DNA from: Flavobacterium sp. UBA7663
GTDB taxonomy: Bacteria; Bacteroidota; Bacteroidia; Flavobacteriales; Flavobacteriaceae
NCBI RefSeq assembly: GCF_002483315.1
Contig: NZ_DLHR01000024.1
Coordinates: 100,959 to 164,958, forward strand
Direction of reading: 5' to 3'
DNA length: 64,000 nucleotides
Shown here in pieces: positions 26,098 through 34,552 of this stretch; position 1 is the stretch's first letter; every line of letters begins with the position of its first letter. The notes beneath the pieces were generated by a model. It saw only the letters and a list, made by a program, of their open reading frames with translations. It did no database searches and was not told the origin of the DNA. The translations under genes were made by a program, and so were the position numbers.

Positions 26098-26393
26098 CAT
26101 CGTAGAATTAAATTCATTACTAATTCTTTCCTTAGTTCTTCATTTATCATTTTTATGATTTTGTCTTTTCCGTAACTTAATTCCTCTCGTAAAACAGCTG
26201 AAGATAAAGCTACATAAAGAGTAGAACCTTTTAATTGAATTTCCGTTGTATAATTATTCACACCATTTCCCATTAAATTTTTCCAGGCATCACGAACGTT
26301 TACAACATCCATACCAGCTTCCAACTTATTTTGAGAAATAAATTGTTTCAACACATCTCCTATCGGACTTTCTTCATTAAATCGTTTTGCCAT
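26097..26393 (-). CDS. DUF721 domain-containing protein
   Basis: The 98-residue protein fits the small DUF721 family (related to zinc-ribbon-free DciA-like proteins): PIGDVLKQFISQNKLEAGMDVVNVRDAWKNLMGNGVNNYTTEI, then LKGSTLYVALSSAVLREELSYGKDKIIKMINEEL. DciA homologues help load the replicative helicase, and short DUF721 proteins in Bacteroidota may do the same, but that is inference. It overlaps a shared hairpin at its stop and lies one base downstream of a lipoprotein gene, so it is probably cotranscribed with it. Confidence 0.82.
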   Translation of the reverse strand: MAKRFNEESPIGDVLKQFISQNKLEAGMDVVNVRDAWKNLMGNGVNNYTTEIQLKGSTLYVALSSAVLREELSYGKDKIIKMINEELRKELVMNLILR

Positions 26394-26394
26394 T

Positions 26395-26811
26395 TTACTT
26401 TACTGAAAATTTTACTGGTCTTTTATAATGATATTCTAAATCTTGTTCGTTCTTAACAACTAATTTATCTTTTGTCAACTCAATAATTTCTTCGTTCCAA
26501 CTAGCATAAGTAGTTTTATACTGAATGGCAGCATCTCCATCTTTCAAAACTACAACAACATCTTCCTGAATATCATTAGTTAAATAAGTTCCATCTAATT
26601 GAGGCATCACTTTTTTTCTAAAACCTTTATTGCCTTCTATTTTAAAAAAATCGATAGTTTCATTTACTTTATATTCTTTCTCATCACCATCTGGAAGTTC
26701 TACTTTTTCAATTTCCCAATAGCCATTTAAATTCGAAATATCAGCATCCGTAATCTTCTGTTTACACGAAAGAACTGAGCCTAAAACAATTAAAAAAAGA
26801 ATTTTCTTCAT
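26395..26811 (-). CDS. Lipocalin-like lipoprotein
   Basis: The 138-residue protein has a lipoprotein signal (MKKILFLIVLGSVLSCKQK, Cys at 16). A compact beta-barrel-like body follows: LNGYWEIEKVELPDG, FFKIEGNKGFRKKVMPQLDGTY and KDGDAAIQYKTTYASWNEEIIELTKDKLVVKN. This is the pattern of lipocalin-like proteins in Bacteroidota, with the GxW motif replaced by GYW. Ligand and role are unknown. The DUF721 gene follows after one base. Confidence 0.75.
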   Translation of the reverse strand: MKKILFLIVLGSVLSCKQKITDADISNLNGYWEIEKVELPDGDEKEYKVNETIDFFKIEGNKGFRKKVMPQLDGTYLTNDIQEDVVVVLKDGDAAIQYKTTYASWNEEIIELTKDKLVVKNEQDLEYHYKRPVKFSVK

Positions 26812-26919
26812 ACTATATTTACCAAATTAGACCATAAAATTACAATTAAAAATCATTTGAATTAAACTATTCTGTATTTTTATTGTCTAACTTGTATAAG
26901 TCCTAAAATTAATTTAGCT

Positions 26920-27984
26920 ATGAAAAAAATATCACTACTTTTTATCATGATTACTTCATTATGGAGTTGCAATTCAGATGATGGAAATTCATCTAACGAA
27001 GAAGCTATGTACTTTCCTCCAATTGGTTCTTCAACATGGGAAACCAAAACAGCAGCATCACTTGGATGGGATGAAACACAAGTACAACCTTTGTTGGATT
27101 ATTTAGAATTAAAAAACACTAAAGGTTTTATTATTCTTCATAATGGAAAAATTGTAATGGAAAACTATTTTAATGGTCACAGCGCTACTGACACTTGGTA
27201 CTGGGCAAGTGCAGGAAAAACATTAACCGCAACCGTTACTGGAATAGCTGAACAAGAAGGCTATTTAAATATTAATAATAAAGTTTCGGATTATCTTGGT
27301 ACAGGTTGGACAAGTGCTCCGCTTGCTAAAGAAAATCTAATTACCAACAAACATCTTTTAACGATGTCATCGGGTTTAAATGATGCCTTAGGTGATGATG
27401 TTTCTCCTGCTAATTTACAATACGTAGCTGATGCTGGAACACGTTGGGCATACCATAACGTATATGTCAAATTACAAGATGTAGTAGCTACATCTACTGG
27501 ACAAACTTGGTCAAACTATTTTAATACTAAATTAAGAGATAAAATAGGCATGACTGGTGGTGTTTGGATTCAAAGTGGAGGCTTGAGTGTATATTGGAGT
27601 ACAACGAGAAATATGGCCAAATTTGGTTTATTAGCGCTAAATAGAGGAAAATGGGAAAACAATCAGATTGTTCCACAAATCTATATGCAAAATGCTACAA
27701 CAACTTCTCAAAATATTAATTTAGCCTATGGGTATTTATGGTGGCTAAATGGAAAATCAAGCTATCACATGCCACAAAGCCAATTTCAATTCAACGGAAC
27801 TCTTATTCCATCTGCTCCTAGTGATATGTATTGCGCTTTAGGTAAAAATGATCAAAAAATTTATGTAATTCCTAGTAGAAAACTAGTTATTATAAGAATG
27901 GGAGACGCAGCAGATGGTAGTAATTTTGCGCTTTCAGATTTTGACGAGACTTTATGGGAAAAAATAAGTGCTGTTATCAACTAA
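26920..27984 (+). CDS. Serine hydrolase of the beta-lactamase/class C family, lipoprotein
   Basis: The 354-residue protein has a lipoprotein signal with lipobox Cys 17 (SLWSCNSDD). The body is a penicillin-binding-protein-like fold: the nucleophile motif S97-A-G-K100, a YHN motif (position of the class C YxN) after GTRWAYHN, and a C-terminal segment where KTG would lie. Such proteins are usually esterases or D-aminopeptidase-like enzymes rather than true beta-lactamases. It is probably anchored in the envelope. The gene stands alone, and its last codons are part of a 13-base-stem terminator. Confidence 0.87.
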   Translation: MKKISLLFIMITSLWSCNSDDGNSSNEEAMYFPPIGSSTWETKTAASLGWDETQVQPLLDYLELKNTKGFIILHNGKIVMENYFNGHSATDTWYWASAGKTLTATVTGIAEQEGYLNINNKVSDYLGTGWTSAPLAKENLITNKHLLTMSSGLNDALGDDVSPANLQYVADAGTRWAYHNVYVKLQDVVATSTGQTWSNYFNTKLRDKIGMTGGVWIQSGGLSVYWSTTRNMAKFGLLALNRGKWENNQIVPQIYMQNATTTSQNINLAYGYLWWLNGKSSYHMPQSQFQFNGTLIPSAPSDMYCALGKNDQKIYVIPSRKLVIIRMGDAADGSNFALSDFDETLWEKISAVIN

Positions 27985-28006
27985 CAGCACTTATTTTATT
28001 TTTTTG
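27964..28006 (+). terminator. Terminator overlapping the serine hydrolase stop codon
   Basis: ATAAGTGCTGTTA and TAACAGCACTTAT form a perfect 13-base stem with a five-base loop, followed by T-rich sequence. The second arm contains the TAA stop codon at 27982-27984. Confidence 0.85.
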
Positions 28007-28175
28007 TTTTCTTCTTACCGCTTGTAAACTTAATCAGCAAGTACATAAATATGGCAAAGGAAGCCAATCTTAATGTAAGAAATATAAAATCATAATCGCT
28101 AAATGGGATGGCAACTAAAGCCATAATTACAGCTGCTAAAAATAACTGTACGGTTCTGTATTTTAAAAGTTCCAT
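27996..28175 (-). CDS. Small membrane protein (59 aa)
   Basis: An ATG at 28175 opens a 59-codon frame beginning MELLKYRTVQLFLAAVIMAL and ending in GKKKTKK. It has two hydrophobic spans (about residues 10-25 and 30-50) separated by PFSDYDF, and a basic tail. It begins 14 bases after the ftsY stop on the same strand, so it is likely the last gene of that unit. I recognise no family, though a small membrane protein after ftsY is plausible in flavobacteria. The coherent transmembrane pattern makes it more likely real than chance. Confidence 0.65.
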   Translation of the reverse strand: MELLKYRTVQLFLAAVIMALVAIPFSDYDFIFLTLRLASFAIFMYLLIKFTSGKKKTKK

Positions 28176-28189
28176 TACTTTTCTATTTC

Positions 28190-29170
28190 TTATTTAAAAA
28201 ATGAATCTACAAATTCGTATTTATTAAATACTTGCAAATCTTCAATTCCTTCTCCTACTCCTATATATTTTACTGGTATTTGAAATTGATCAGAAATTCC
28301 AATAACAACTCCTCCTTTTGCTGTTCCATCTAATTTTGTAACCGCTAAGCAAGAAACTTCTGTTGCTGCTGTAAATTGTTTGGCTTGTTCAAAAGCATTT
28401 TGACCTGTAGAACCATCTAAAACCAAAAGTACATCATTTGGCGTATTTTCCACAACTTTTTGCATTACTTTTTTCACTTTAGAAAGTTCGTTCATTAAAC
28501 CAACTTTATTATGTAAACGACCAGCCGTATCAATTATTACAACATCGGCATTTTGTGCCACGGCACTTTGTAATGTGTCGAATGCAACTGAAGCAGGATC
28601 ACTTCCCATTTGTTGTTTTACGATTGGCACACCTACTCTATCTGCCCAAATTTGCAATTGATCAATAGCAGCTGCTCTGAAGGTGTCTGCCGCACCAAGA
28701 ACTACATTATAACCCGCTTTTTTAAACTGGTATGCTAATTTACCAATAGTAGTTGTTTTACCAACACCATTAACACCAACCACCATAATAACATAAGGCT
28801 TTATGTTTGCTGGAATTTCAAACTGAGTGGCTTCACCTGAATTAGTTTCCGATAATAAACCTGCAATTTCTTCACGAAGAATACCGTTTAATTCGTCAGT
28901 TCCCAAATACTTATCTTTTGAAACACGCTCTTCAATACGCTCTATAATCTTTAATGTAGTATTAACACCAACATCTGAAGAAACTAAAATTTCTTCTAAA
29001 TTATCCAATACTTCGGCATCCACTTTGGATTTCCCAGCAACAGCTTTAGTAAGCTTAGAAAAAAACGATGTTTTCGATTTCTCTAAACCTTTATCTAAAG
29101 TTTGCTTCTCTTGCTCGTTTAATACGGGCTCTTTCTTTTCCGAAGAGAATATTTTTTTAAAAAAACTCAT
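28190..29170 (-). CDS. ftsY: Signal recognition particle receptor FtsY
   Basis: FtsY is the SRP-GTPase receptor that docks ribosome-nascent chain complexes at the membrane. The 326-residue protein has a charged N-terminal segment of about 30 residues and the four-helix N domain. The G domain carries GVNGVGKTTTIGKLA, DTFRAAAIDQL, the DTAGR motif (VVIIDTAGRLHNK) and TKLDGTAKGG. It lacks the long acidic A domain of E. coli, as is usual in Bacteroidota. It is followed by a small membrane protein gene and lies downstream of the ribosomal protein operon L28-L33-DUF4295, with a terminator between. Confidence 0.97.
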   Translation of the reverse strand: MSFFKKIFSSEKKEPVLNEQEKQTLDKGLEKSKTSFFSKLTKAVAGKSKVDAEVLDNLEEILVSSDVGVNTTLKIIERIEERVSKDKYLGTDELNGILREEIAGLLSETNSGEATQFEIPANIKPYVIMVVGVNGVGKTTTIGKLAYQFKKAGYNVVLGAADTFRAAAIDQLQIWADRVGVPIVKQQMGSDPASVAFDTLQSAVAQNADVVIIDTAGRLHNKVGLMNELSKVKKVMQKVVENTPNDVLLVLDGSTGQNAFEQAKQFTAATEVSCLAVTKLDGTAKGGVVIGISDQFQIPVKYIGVGEGIEDLQVFNKYEFVDSFFK

Positions 29171-29242
29171 ACTAAAAATAAGGGGTTAAGTTTTAACTGA
29201 TTTTGTATTTACTACAAAATCAATTATCTGACAAATGTAAAA

Positions 29243-29275
29243 ATAAAAAAGCTACTTTCAAACGAAAGTAGCTTA
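29243..29275 (-). terminator. Terminator of the rpmB-rpmG-DUF4295 operon
   Basis: AAGCTACTTTC and GAAAGTAGCTT form an 11-base perfect stem around AAAC. Read on the minus strand it is followed by six T, 22 bases after the DUF4295 stop codon. Confidence 0.85.
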
Positions 29276-29296
29276 TCTATATAATTGTTTTATGAA

Positions 29297-29449
29297 TTAT
29301 TTCTTTTTCAAGAATTCATCAACTAATTCAGGAGCCATCACAGATTCAACGAATGTGTAAGCGCCAGTTTTTGGAGATTTAACCATTTTAATAGCTTTGG
29401 TTAATCTTTTAGAAGCTGTTTGTAAAGTTGCTACGGTTTTCTTTGCCAT
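29297..29449 (-). CDS. DUF4295 small basic protein (50 aa)
   Basis: The 50-residue protein reads MAKKTVATLQTASKRLTKAI at its start and ends APELVDEFLKKK, the DUF4295 family, which in Bacteroidota is encoded next to ribosomal proteins L33 and L28. Structural work on Bacteroidota ribosomes suggests that several such small basic proteins are ribosome-bound, but I cannot confirm this for DUF4295. The gene starts eight bases after the L33 stop codon, so the three genes form one operon. Confidence 0.9.
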   Translation of the reverse strand: MAKKTVATLQTASKRLTKAIKMVKSPKTGAYTFVESVMAPELVDEFLKKK

Positions 29450-29457
29450 GACTTATC

Positions 29458-29640
29458 TTATTTAATTTCTTTATGTACAGTTACTCTTTTTAAGATTGGA
29501 TTAAATTTTTTAATCTCTAATCTATCTGGAGTATTTTTTTTGTTTTTCGTAGTAATGTAACGAGACGTTCCTGGAACTCCAGAAGTTTTGTGCTCTGTAC
29601 ATTCTAAAATAACTTGGATTCTATTACCTTTCTTTGCCAT
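29458..29640 (-). CDS. rpmG: 50S ribosomal protein L33
   Basis: L33 is a 60-residue protein of the large subunit near the E site. The sequence MAKKGNRIQVILECTEHK, RYITTKNKKNTPDRLEIKKFNP and KRVTVHKEIK matches the family. Only one Cys is present, so this is the zinc-free form. It lies between L28 and DUF4295 in a tight operon. Confidence 0.97.
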   Translation of the reverse strand: MAKKGNRIQVILECTEHKTSGVPGTSRYITTKNKKNTPDRLEIKKFNPILKRVTVHKEIK

Positions 29641-29661
29641 TTTGATATATATTATTGCGGA

Positions 29662-29904
29662 TTATACAGATTTTACAAATCCGTTTGCTTTTGCATTTTT
29701 CAATACAGCAGCAATTCCATTTTTATTAATAGTTTTTAATGCAGCAGTTGAAATTTTCAACGTTACCCATCTATCTTCTTCAGGAATGTAAAAACGTTTT
29801 TTTACTAAATTAACAGAGAATTTTCTCTTTGTTTTATTCATAGCGTGAGAAACATTGTTCCCTACCATTGCTCTTTTACCTGTAAGTTCACAAACTCTTG
29901 ACAT
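29662..29904 (-). CDS. rpmB: 50S ribosomal protein L28
   Basis: L28 is an 80-residue large-subunit protein. MSRVCELTGKRAMVGNNVSHAMNKTKRKF is the conserved N-terminus, followed by RFYIPEEDRWVTLKISTAALKTINKNGI. It is the first gene of the operon with L33 and DUF4295, with about 80 bases upstream to the convergent-spaced cinA stop. Confidence 0.97.
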   Translation of the reverse strand: MSRVCELTGKRAMVGNNVSHAMNKTKRKFSVNLVKKRFYIPEEDRWVTLKISTAALKTINKNGIAAVLKNAKANGFVKSV

Positions 29905-29983
29905 TATTATTCAGCTTTATTTCGTTATCTAAAATCAGGGTGCAAAGAAACAAAATCGATTTCATATACACAACTATCTTTTA

Positions 29984-31231
29984 TTATTTTTTTAAAATTT
30001 CTTTATAAATTAATTCTAATGCTTTACTAACCGCCCTATCAATAACCTTTTCGCGAGGTTGACCAAAATTAAATTCTTCAACAAAAACCCCATTTGGAGT
30101 AGCAACAGCAATGAAAACCGTTCCTAATTCTGCCACTTCATCTCCTTTTGTTGGACCAGCATTTCCTGTGGTTGCTATTGCATAATCAGAAGTCATTATT
30201 TTTTGCGATGATTTTGCCATTTCAACAGCAACTTCTGCGCTTACAACTCCATATTTAGCAATAACCTCATTAGCAATCCCTAACACATTTATTTTAGTCT
30301 GAGTAGCATAACTTACAACACTTCCCTTAAAATAATTTGATGCCCCAGAAACAGAAGACAAAGTTGCGGCTATTTTTCCGCCCGTACAACTTTCCGCTGT
30401 TGAAATTGTTATCTTTTTTTCAGTCAATAACCTTCCTAAAACTACTTCAATAGGTTCATCTTCATTGTACCCTACAATTATATCATGAATCAACAAATCG
30501 AGCTTTTCAACTTGCTGTTTTATTTCATTTTTCAGCAATTCTTCATTCGTTCCTCTAGCGGTTAATCTCAAGCGAACTTTTCCAGGACTTGGCAAATATG
30601 CTAATTTGATAAAATCAGGTAAGTTATCTTCCCATTCTTCAATTTGTTCAGCAATCATGCTCTCGCCACGACCATAAGTCATAATCGTTTGATGAACAAT
30701 ATAAGGACGTTCAAATTTTTGAACCAAATTTGGAATTACTTCGTTATCAACCAAATACTTCATTTCGTAAGGAACACCCGGTAAAGAAATAAAAACTGTA
30801 TTCTCTTTCTCCATCCACATTCCTGGCGCTGTTCCTGCTTGATTAAAAAGTACTTTTGCTTTTGTTGGAACTAATGCTTGTTCTCTATTAATTTGCGTAA
30901 TTGGACGCTTATAAAAACCTTCAATTATCGATTTTACATGTAACAAAACTGCTTCGTTTTCCACTAAAGCATCTTCAAAATAATCGCAAAAAGTTTTCTT
31001 GGTAATGTCGTCTTTCGTTGGACCTAATCCACCTGTAACAATAACCACATCGACTTTATTTTGAAGCGAATTAAACGTGTCTAAAATATGTTGTTTATCA
31101 TCAGAAATAGACAACATTTCATGTGATGCAATTCCAATTTTATCTAAAGCTTTGGCAATGTAGGATGAATTTGTATCAACAATTTGTCCAATAAGAATTT
31201 CATCACCAATAGTTACAATAGCGGCTTTCAT
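29984..31231 (-). CDS. cinA: CinA-family protein (MoCF domain plus nicotinamide mononucleotide deamidase domain)
   Basis: CinA proteins join an N-terminal molybdopterin-binding-like domain with pyrophosphatase activity to a C-terminal NMN deamidase domain that recycles pyridine nucleotides. The 415-residue protein shows the N-terminal part (ILIGQIVDTNSSYIAKALDKIGI, VVIVTGGLGPTKDDITKK, FISLPGVPYEMKYL). The C-terminal domain from about residue 255 has STAESCTGGKIAATLSSVSGASNYFKGSVVSYA and TTGNAGPTKGDEVAELGTVFIAV. This is the full-length form. It lies downstream of the Hpt gene on the same strand. Confidence 0.95.
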   Translation of the reverse strand: MKAAIVTIGDEILIGQIVDTNSSYIAKALDKIGIASHEMLSISDDKQHILDTFNSLQNKVDVVIVTGGLGPTKDDITKKTFCDYFEDALVENEAVLLHVKSIIEGFYKRPITQINREQALVPTKAKVLFNQAGTAPGMWMEKENTVFISLPGVPYEMKYLVDNEVIPNLVQKFERPYIVHQTIMTYGRGESMIAEQIEEWEDNLPDFIKLAYLPSPGKVRLRLTARGTNEELLKNEIKQQVEKLDLLIHDIIVGYNEDEPIEVVLGRLLTEKKITISTAESCTGGKIAATLSSVSGASNYFKGSVVSYATQTKINVLGIANEVIAKYGVVSAEVAVEMAKSSQKIMTSDYAIATTGNAGPTKGDEVAELGTVFIAVATPNGVFVEEFNFGQPREKVIDRAVSKALELIYKEILKK

Positions 31232-31274
31232 TTTGAATGTTTTAATAGATTTTGGGGAAATAAAAAACAGAATA

Positions 31275-31619
31275 TTACAGTTTGAAATCTTTTTTAATTT
31301 CTTTTACTGCTAAATCAATTCTACTTTTTAACGATTTGAATACTTCTTTAATTTCTTTTCTTTTACCTTCTGCTTTTGCCCAAGTCATGATTTGAATGTT
31401 CTCTTCATAGGCTAAGTCCATTCCAAGTAAATCTAAAGTGGGTTTTATTTTATGGCAAGAAGCATAGGTTCTGGTGTAGTCTTTTTCTTCAATTGCTACT
31501 TTGATGGATTTTATTTCTGCTGGAACCTCTTCAAAAAACAAGGTTACGATTTGCAATGCAAATTCAATATCATTTTCAGAAATTTCATAAACCTTCGCTA
31601 AATTGTATTGTAATGCCAT
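31275..31619 (-). CDS. Hpt domain phosphotransfer protein
   Basis: The 114-residue protein is a single histidine phosphotransfer domain. The phospho-accepting His is residue 56 in TYASCHKIKPTLDLLGM, flanked by the four-helix pattern of the family. It would shuttle phosphoryl groups between hybrid kinases and response regulators, for example the hybrid kinase at 18494, though no direct link is shown. Its stop codon is 43 bases from the cinA start and its start codon is two bases from the FAH-family gene stop, so it is likely the second gene of that unit. Confidence 0.88.
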   Translation of the reverse strand: MALQYNLAKVYEISENDIEFALQIVTLFFEEVPAEIKSIKVAIEEKDYTRTYASCHKIKPTLDLLGMDLAYEENIQIMTWAKAEGKRKEIKEVFKSLKSRIDLAVKEIKKDFKL

Positions 31620-31621
31620 AA

Positions 31622-32233
31622 CTATCTGATTTGAATTTTAAACATCGATTTTCCTTCAATAAAACCTTCCAAAACATCACCTTCGGTAACTTTTGCAACA
31701 CCTTTTGGAGTACCTGTAAAAATAATATCTCCAATTTTTAAGGTAAAATATTGTGAAACATAAGCAATTAACTCATCTATTTTCCACAACATCAAACTCG
31801 TGTTACCTTCTTGAACGGTGGTTCCATTTGATTGTAATTCAAAGTTAATATTTTCTAACGAAGAATAATTTTTTTTCGATGTAAAGCTTCCAATTACCGC
31901 TGAATGGTCAAATGCCTTTGCTTTTTCCCAAGGCAACCCCTTCTCTTTCAGTCTACTTTGCACATCTCGAGCCGTAAAATCGATTCCTAAACCGATTTCT
32001 TCATAATATTTATGAGCAAATTTAGCGTCGATATGTTTCCCAACTTTACAAATCTTAACCAAAATTTCCACTTCATGATGAATATCATTACTGAAAGCCG
32101 GAATCACAAATGGATTCTTATTTGGTAAAATTGCAGAATCTGGCTTCATAAAGATAACAGGTTCTGTTGGTCTTTCATTATTAAGTTCCGAAATATGGTC
32201 GGCGTAATTACGTCCTATACAGATTATTTTCAT
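31622..32233 (-). CDS. Fumarylacetoacetate hydrolase family protein
   Basis: The 203-residue protein matches the FAH family, metal-dependent enzymes that hydrolyse, hydrate or decarboxylate acylpyruvates and related diketo acids. Visible motifs are CIGRNYADHISELNNERPTEPVIFMKPDSA, HHEVEILVKI with the metal-binding Glu pair, GLGIDFTARDVQSRLKEKGLPWEKAKAFDHSA, and GDIIFTGTPKGVAKVTEGDVLEGFIEG. The exact substrate is unknown; oxaloacetate decarboxylation or acylpyruvate cleavage are possibilities. I chose the Met at 32233 (MKIICIGRNY) over the Met three codons earlier because the family begins with that sequence. Confidence 0.92.
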   Translation of the reverse strand: MKIICIGRNYADHISELNNERPTEPVIFMKPDSAILPNKNPFVIPAFSNDIHHEVEILVKICKVGKHIDAKFAHKYYEEIGLGIDFTARDVQSRLKEKGLPWEKAKAFDHSAVIGSFTSKKNYSSLENINFELQSNGTTVQEGNTSLMLWKIDELIAYVSQYFTLKIGDIIFTGTPKGVAKVTEGDVLEGFIEGKSMFKIQIR

Positions 32234-32242
32234 ATTATTCAT

Positions 32243-32302
32243 GTTGGAAGATGGAAGTCGGAAGATGGAAGCAAACTTCTCCCAGCTTCTAGCTTCAAAC
32301 TT
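32243..32302. repeat. Low-complexity intergenic tract
   Basis: The gap between the exonuclease and FAH genes consists of GGAAGATGGAAGTC-type units and CTTCTAGCTTCAAAC-type units, short imperfect tandem repeats without visible promoter boxes. Such tracts recur in this genome between, and sometimes within, genes. Confidence 0.6.
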
Positions 32303-33076
32303 CTAGCTTTTTGTGTTTAACTTTCTCAATTTAATAGCCGTCAAAACTTTTTTAGTATATAACGGAAAATCAGCGTTTTGAATCCATCCAAAATAACCAG
32401 GTTCTTTATCAAAAACATCATCTACCAAAGCACCTTTGTGTTTTCCGAAAGTAAAAATTTCTTTTCCTTCATTATTCAAAGCAATAAATCCAGCGAAGTC
32501 GACTGATTTTTTACGAGTTGTAAATTCAGATAATGATTTCATATCATTTTCTAAATTCTCATAGCGATCTAATTGCGATTTTAATATTTCGTAGGTTGCC
32601 ATCGTATCCGCTTCGGCACTGTGTGCGTTTTCTAAACTTTGTCCGCAATAGAATTTGTATGCTGCACTTAAAGTACGTTCTTCCATCTTATGGAAAATTG
32701 TTTGTACATCGACAGAAACTCGGTTTTTCATATCAAAATCAACTTCAGCACGCAATAATTCTTCGGCTAAAAGCGGTATATCAAATCGGTCCGAATTAAA
32801 TCCAGCCAAATCAGAATCTTTAATCATGTTATGAACTTGCGTAGCTAACTCTTTGAATGTTGGTTCATTAGCTACTTTTTCATCGGTAATTCCGTGCACA
32901 GCAGTGGTTTGTGGCGGAATTGGAATCGTCGGATTTACCAACCAAGTTTTACTTTCTTTATTTCCGTTTGGATATACTTTAAATATTGAGATTTCTACAA
33001 TTCGGTCTCTAGCAACATCAATTCCAGTGGTTTCAAGGTCGAAAAAGCAGATAGGGCGTGTTAATTTTAATTCCAT
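32303..33076 (-). CDS. DEDDh 3'-5' exonuclease (DnaQ-like)
   Basis: The 257-residue protein is an exonuclease of the DnaQ/PolC epsilon superfamily. Exo I is FFDLETTGID (Asp 13, Glu 15). Exo II includes GFNSDRFDIPLL. Exo III holds HSAEADTMAT with the catalytic His and Asp. A C-terminal extension (TFGKHKGALVDDVFDKEPGYFGWIQNADF) matches the short domain often appended to such nucleases. It may act in proofreading, repair or RNA turnover. It is not fused to a polymerase and no polymerase gene is adjacent. Confidence 0.92.
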   Translation of the reverse strand: MELKLTRPICFFDLETTGIDVARDRIVEISIFKVYPNGNKESKTWLVNPTIPIPPQTTAVHGITDEKVANEPTFKELATQVHNMIKDSDLAGFNSDRFDIPLLAEELLRAEVDFDMKNRVSVDVQTIFHKMEERTLSAAYKFYCGQSLENAHSAEADTMATYEILKSQLDRYENLENDMKSLSEFTTRKKSVDFAGFIALNNEGKEIFTFGKHKGALVDDVFDKEPGYFGWIQNADFPLYTKKVLTAIKLRKLNTKS

Positions 33077-33104
33077 AGCGATTTTATATGTGACAAAGAT
33101 AGAA

Positions 33105-33136
33105 AAACCCGACAGCTTTTAAAAACTATCGGGTTT
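33105..33136 (-). terminator. Terminator of the E2 gene
   Basis: AAACCCGACAG and CTATCGGGTTT pair with one mismatch around a ten-base loop. On the minus strand it is followed by T-rich sequence, about 20 bases after the E2 stop codon. Confidence 0.7.
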
Positions 33137-33157
33137 ACTTATAAATTTATTTTAAAC

Positions 33158-34468
33158 TTAAAAATCTCTATTCACATCAAAAGCTTCTAAGTAATCCGCA
33201 ACGCGTTTTACAAAACTTCCTCCTAACGCTCCATCAACTACTCTGTGGTCATAAGAGTGTGATAAGAACATTTTTTGACGGATTCCGATGAAATCACCTT
33301 CTGGAGTTTCAATAACCGCTGGCACTTTTCTGATAGCACCTAAAGCTAAAATACCTACTTGTGGTTGATTGATAATTGGTGTTCCAAAAACAGAACCAAA
33401 AGTTCCTACATTCGTAACGGTATATGTTCCGCCTTGCGTATCGTCTGGTTTTAATTTCCCTGCTTTTGCACGGTTTCCTAAATCATTTACTGCTTTTGCC
33501 ATTCCAACTAAGTTTAATTGGTCAGCGTTTTTAATTACAGGAACAATTAAGTTTCCATTTGGTAAAGCAGCTGCCATTCCTAAGTTGATATTTTTACGTT
33601 TAATGATAAACTCACCATCAACCGAAATATTCATACCTGGGAAATCTTTCAATGCTTTTGCTACTGCTTCCATGAAAATTGGTGTGAAAGTTAACTTCTC
33701 ACCTTCTCTCTTTTCAAAAGCAGCTTTCACTTTATCTCTCCATTTTACGATGTTTGTCACATCTACTTCAATGAATGATTGTACGTGAGCTGAAGTTTGC
33801 ACCGAAGCTACCATGTAACCCGAAATCAACTTACGCATTCTGTCCATTTCTACAATCTCGTCACCACCGTTTACAGAAACTGGAACAGCTTGTGCTACAG
33901 GTTGAGAAATTACAGCTGGAGCTTCTGCTTTAGGAGCATTTGCTACTGGTTGAGCAACAGGCTGACTTCCTCTATTTTTGATATAATTTAATAAATCTTC
34001 TTTATTTACACGGCCATCTTTACCAGAACCCGCAATAGATTCTAATTCTGCTAAAGATATTCCCTCTTCTTTAGCAATATTTTTAACCAAAGGCGAAAAG
34101 AATTTTTCCGATGCCGAAAAATCAGCTGGAGCAACAGTTTCTTTAGCTACTTCTACAGCTTTAGCTACTTCTGTAACTGCAACTGGCGCTTCTGCTTTAA
34201 CTTCTGGAGTTGCTGCAACAGCACCACCTTCCGTTTCGATAATAGCGATAGTTTGTCCTACTTGAACTACATCATCGGTATTAAATAAAATTTCAACAAG
34301 TGTTCCTGCAACTTCTGAAGGCACTTCGCTATCTACTTTATCAGTAGCGATTTCAAGTACTGCTTCGTCCATTTCAATTTTATCACCAACTTTTTTTAAC
34401 CAGTTAGTAACTGTTGCTTCTGCAACACTTTCACCCATTTTAGGTAATTTCAATTCAAACTTTGCCAT
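33158..34468 (-). CDS. 2-oxo acid dehydrogenase complex E2 component (dihydrolipoyl acyltransferase)
   Basis: E2 transfers acyl groups from lipoate to CoA in 2-oxo acid dehydrogenase complexes. The 436-residue protein has one N-terminal lipoyl domain (residues 1-78, lipoyl Lys 44 in EIATDKVDSE) and an Ala/Pro/Val-rich linker. The peripheral subunit-binding domain follows (SPLVKNIAKEEGISL, GRVNKEDLLNYI). A second linker with repeated QPVAQ/PVAN units precedes the catalytic domain with HSYDHRVVDGALGG (catalytic His about 408). The single lipoyl domain and TDKVDSEVPSE sequence favour a branched-chain or 2-oxoglutarate type over pyruvate. E1 and E3 genes are not in the window. Confidence 0.93.
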   Translation of the reverse strand: MAKFELKLPKMGESVAEATVTNWLKKVGDKIEMDEAVLEIATDKVDSEVPSEVAGTLVEILFNTDDVVQVGQTIAIIETEGGAVAATPEVKAEAPVAVTEVAKAVEVAKETVAPADFSASEKFFSPLVKNIAKEEGISLAELESIAGSGKDGRVNKEDLLNYIKNRGSQPVAQPVANAPKAEAPAVISQPVAQAVPVSVNGGDEIVEMDRMRKLISGYMVASVQTSAHVQSFIEVDVTNIVKWRDKVKAAFEKREGEKLTFTPIFMEAVAKALKDFPGMNISVDGEFIIKRKNINLGMAAALPNGNLIVPVIKNADQLNLVGMAKAVNDLGNRAKAGKLKPDDTQGGTYTVTNVGTFGSVFGTPIINQPQVGILALGAIRKVPAVIETPEGDFIGIRQKMFLSHSYDHRVVDGALGGSFVKRVADYLEAFDVNRDF

Positions 34469-34552
34469 ATCTTTAAACTAAAGTTGTGTTTTTGTATTTG
34501 GTTTGCAAAAATACTAATTTTTCATTCGTTTTTTAAACAATTCAATAATTTT

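Noticed and set aside
26920..27984. Serine hydrolase as a class C beta-lactamase
   Set aside because: The SxxK and YxN motifs fit the superfamily, but the KTG motif region is not clear and the protein is a lipoprotein, so a resistance role is not supported.
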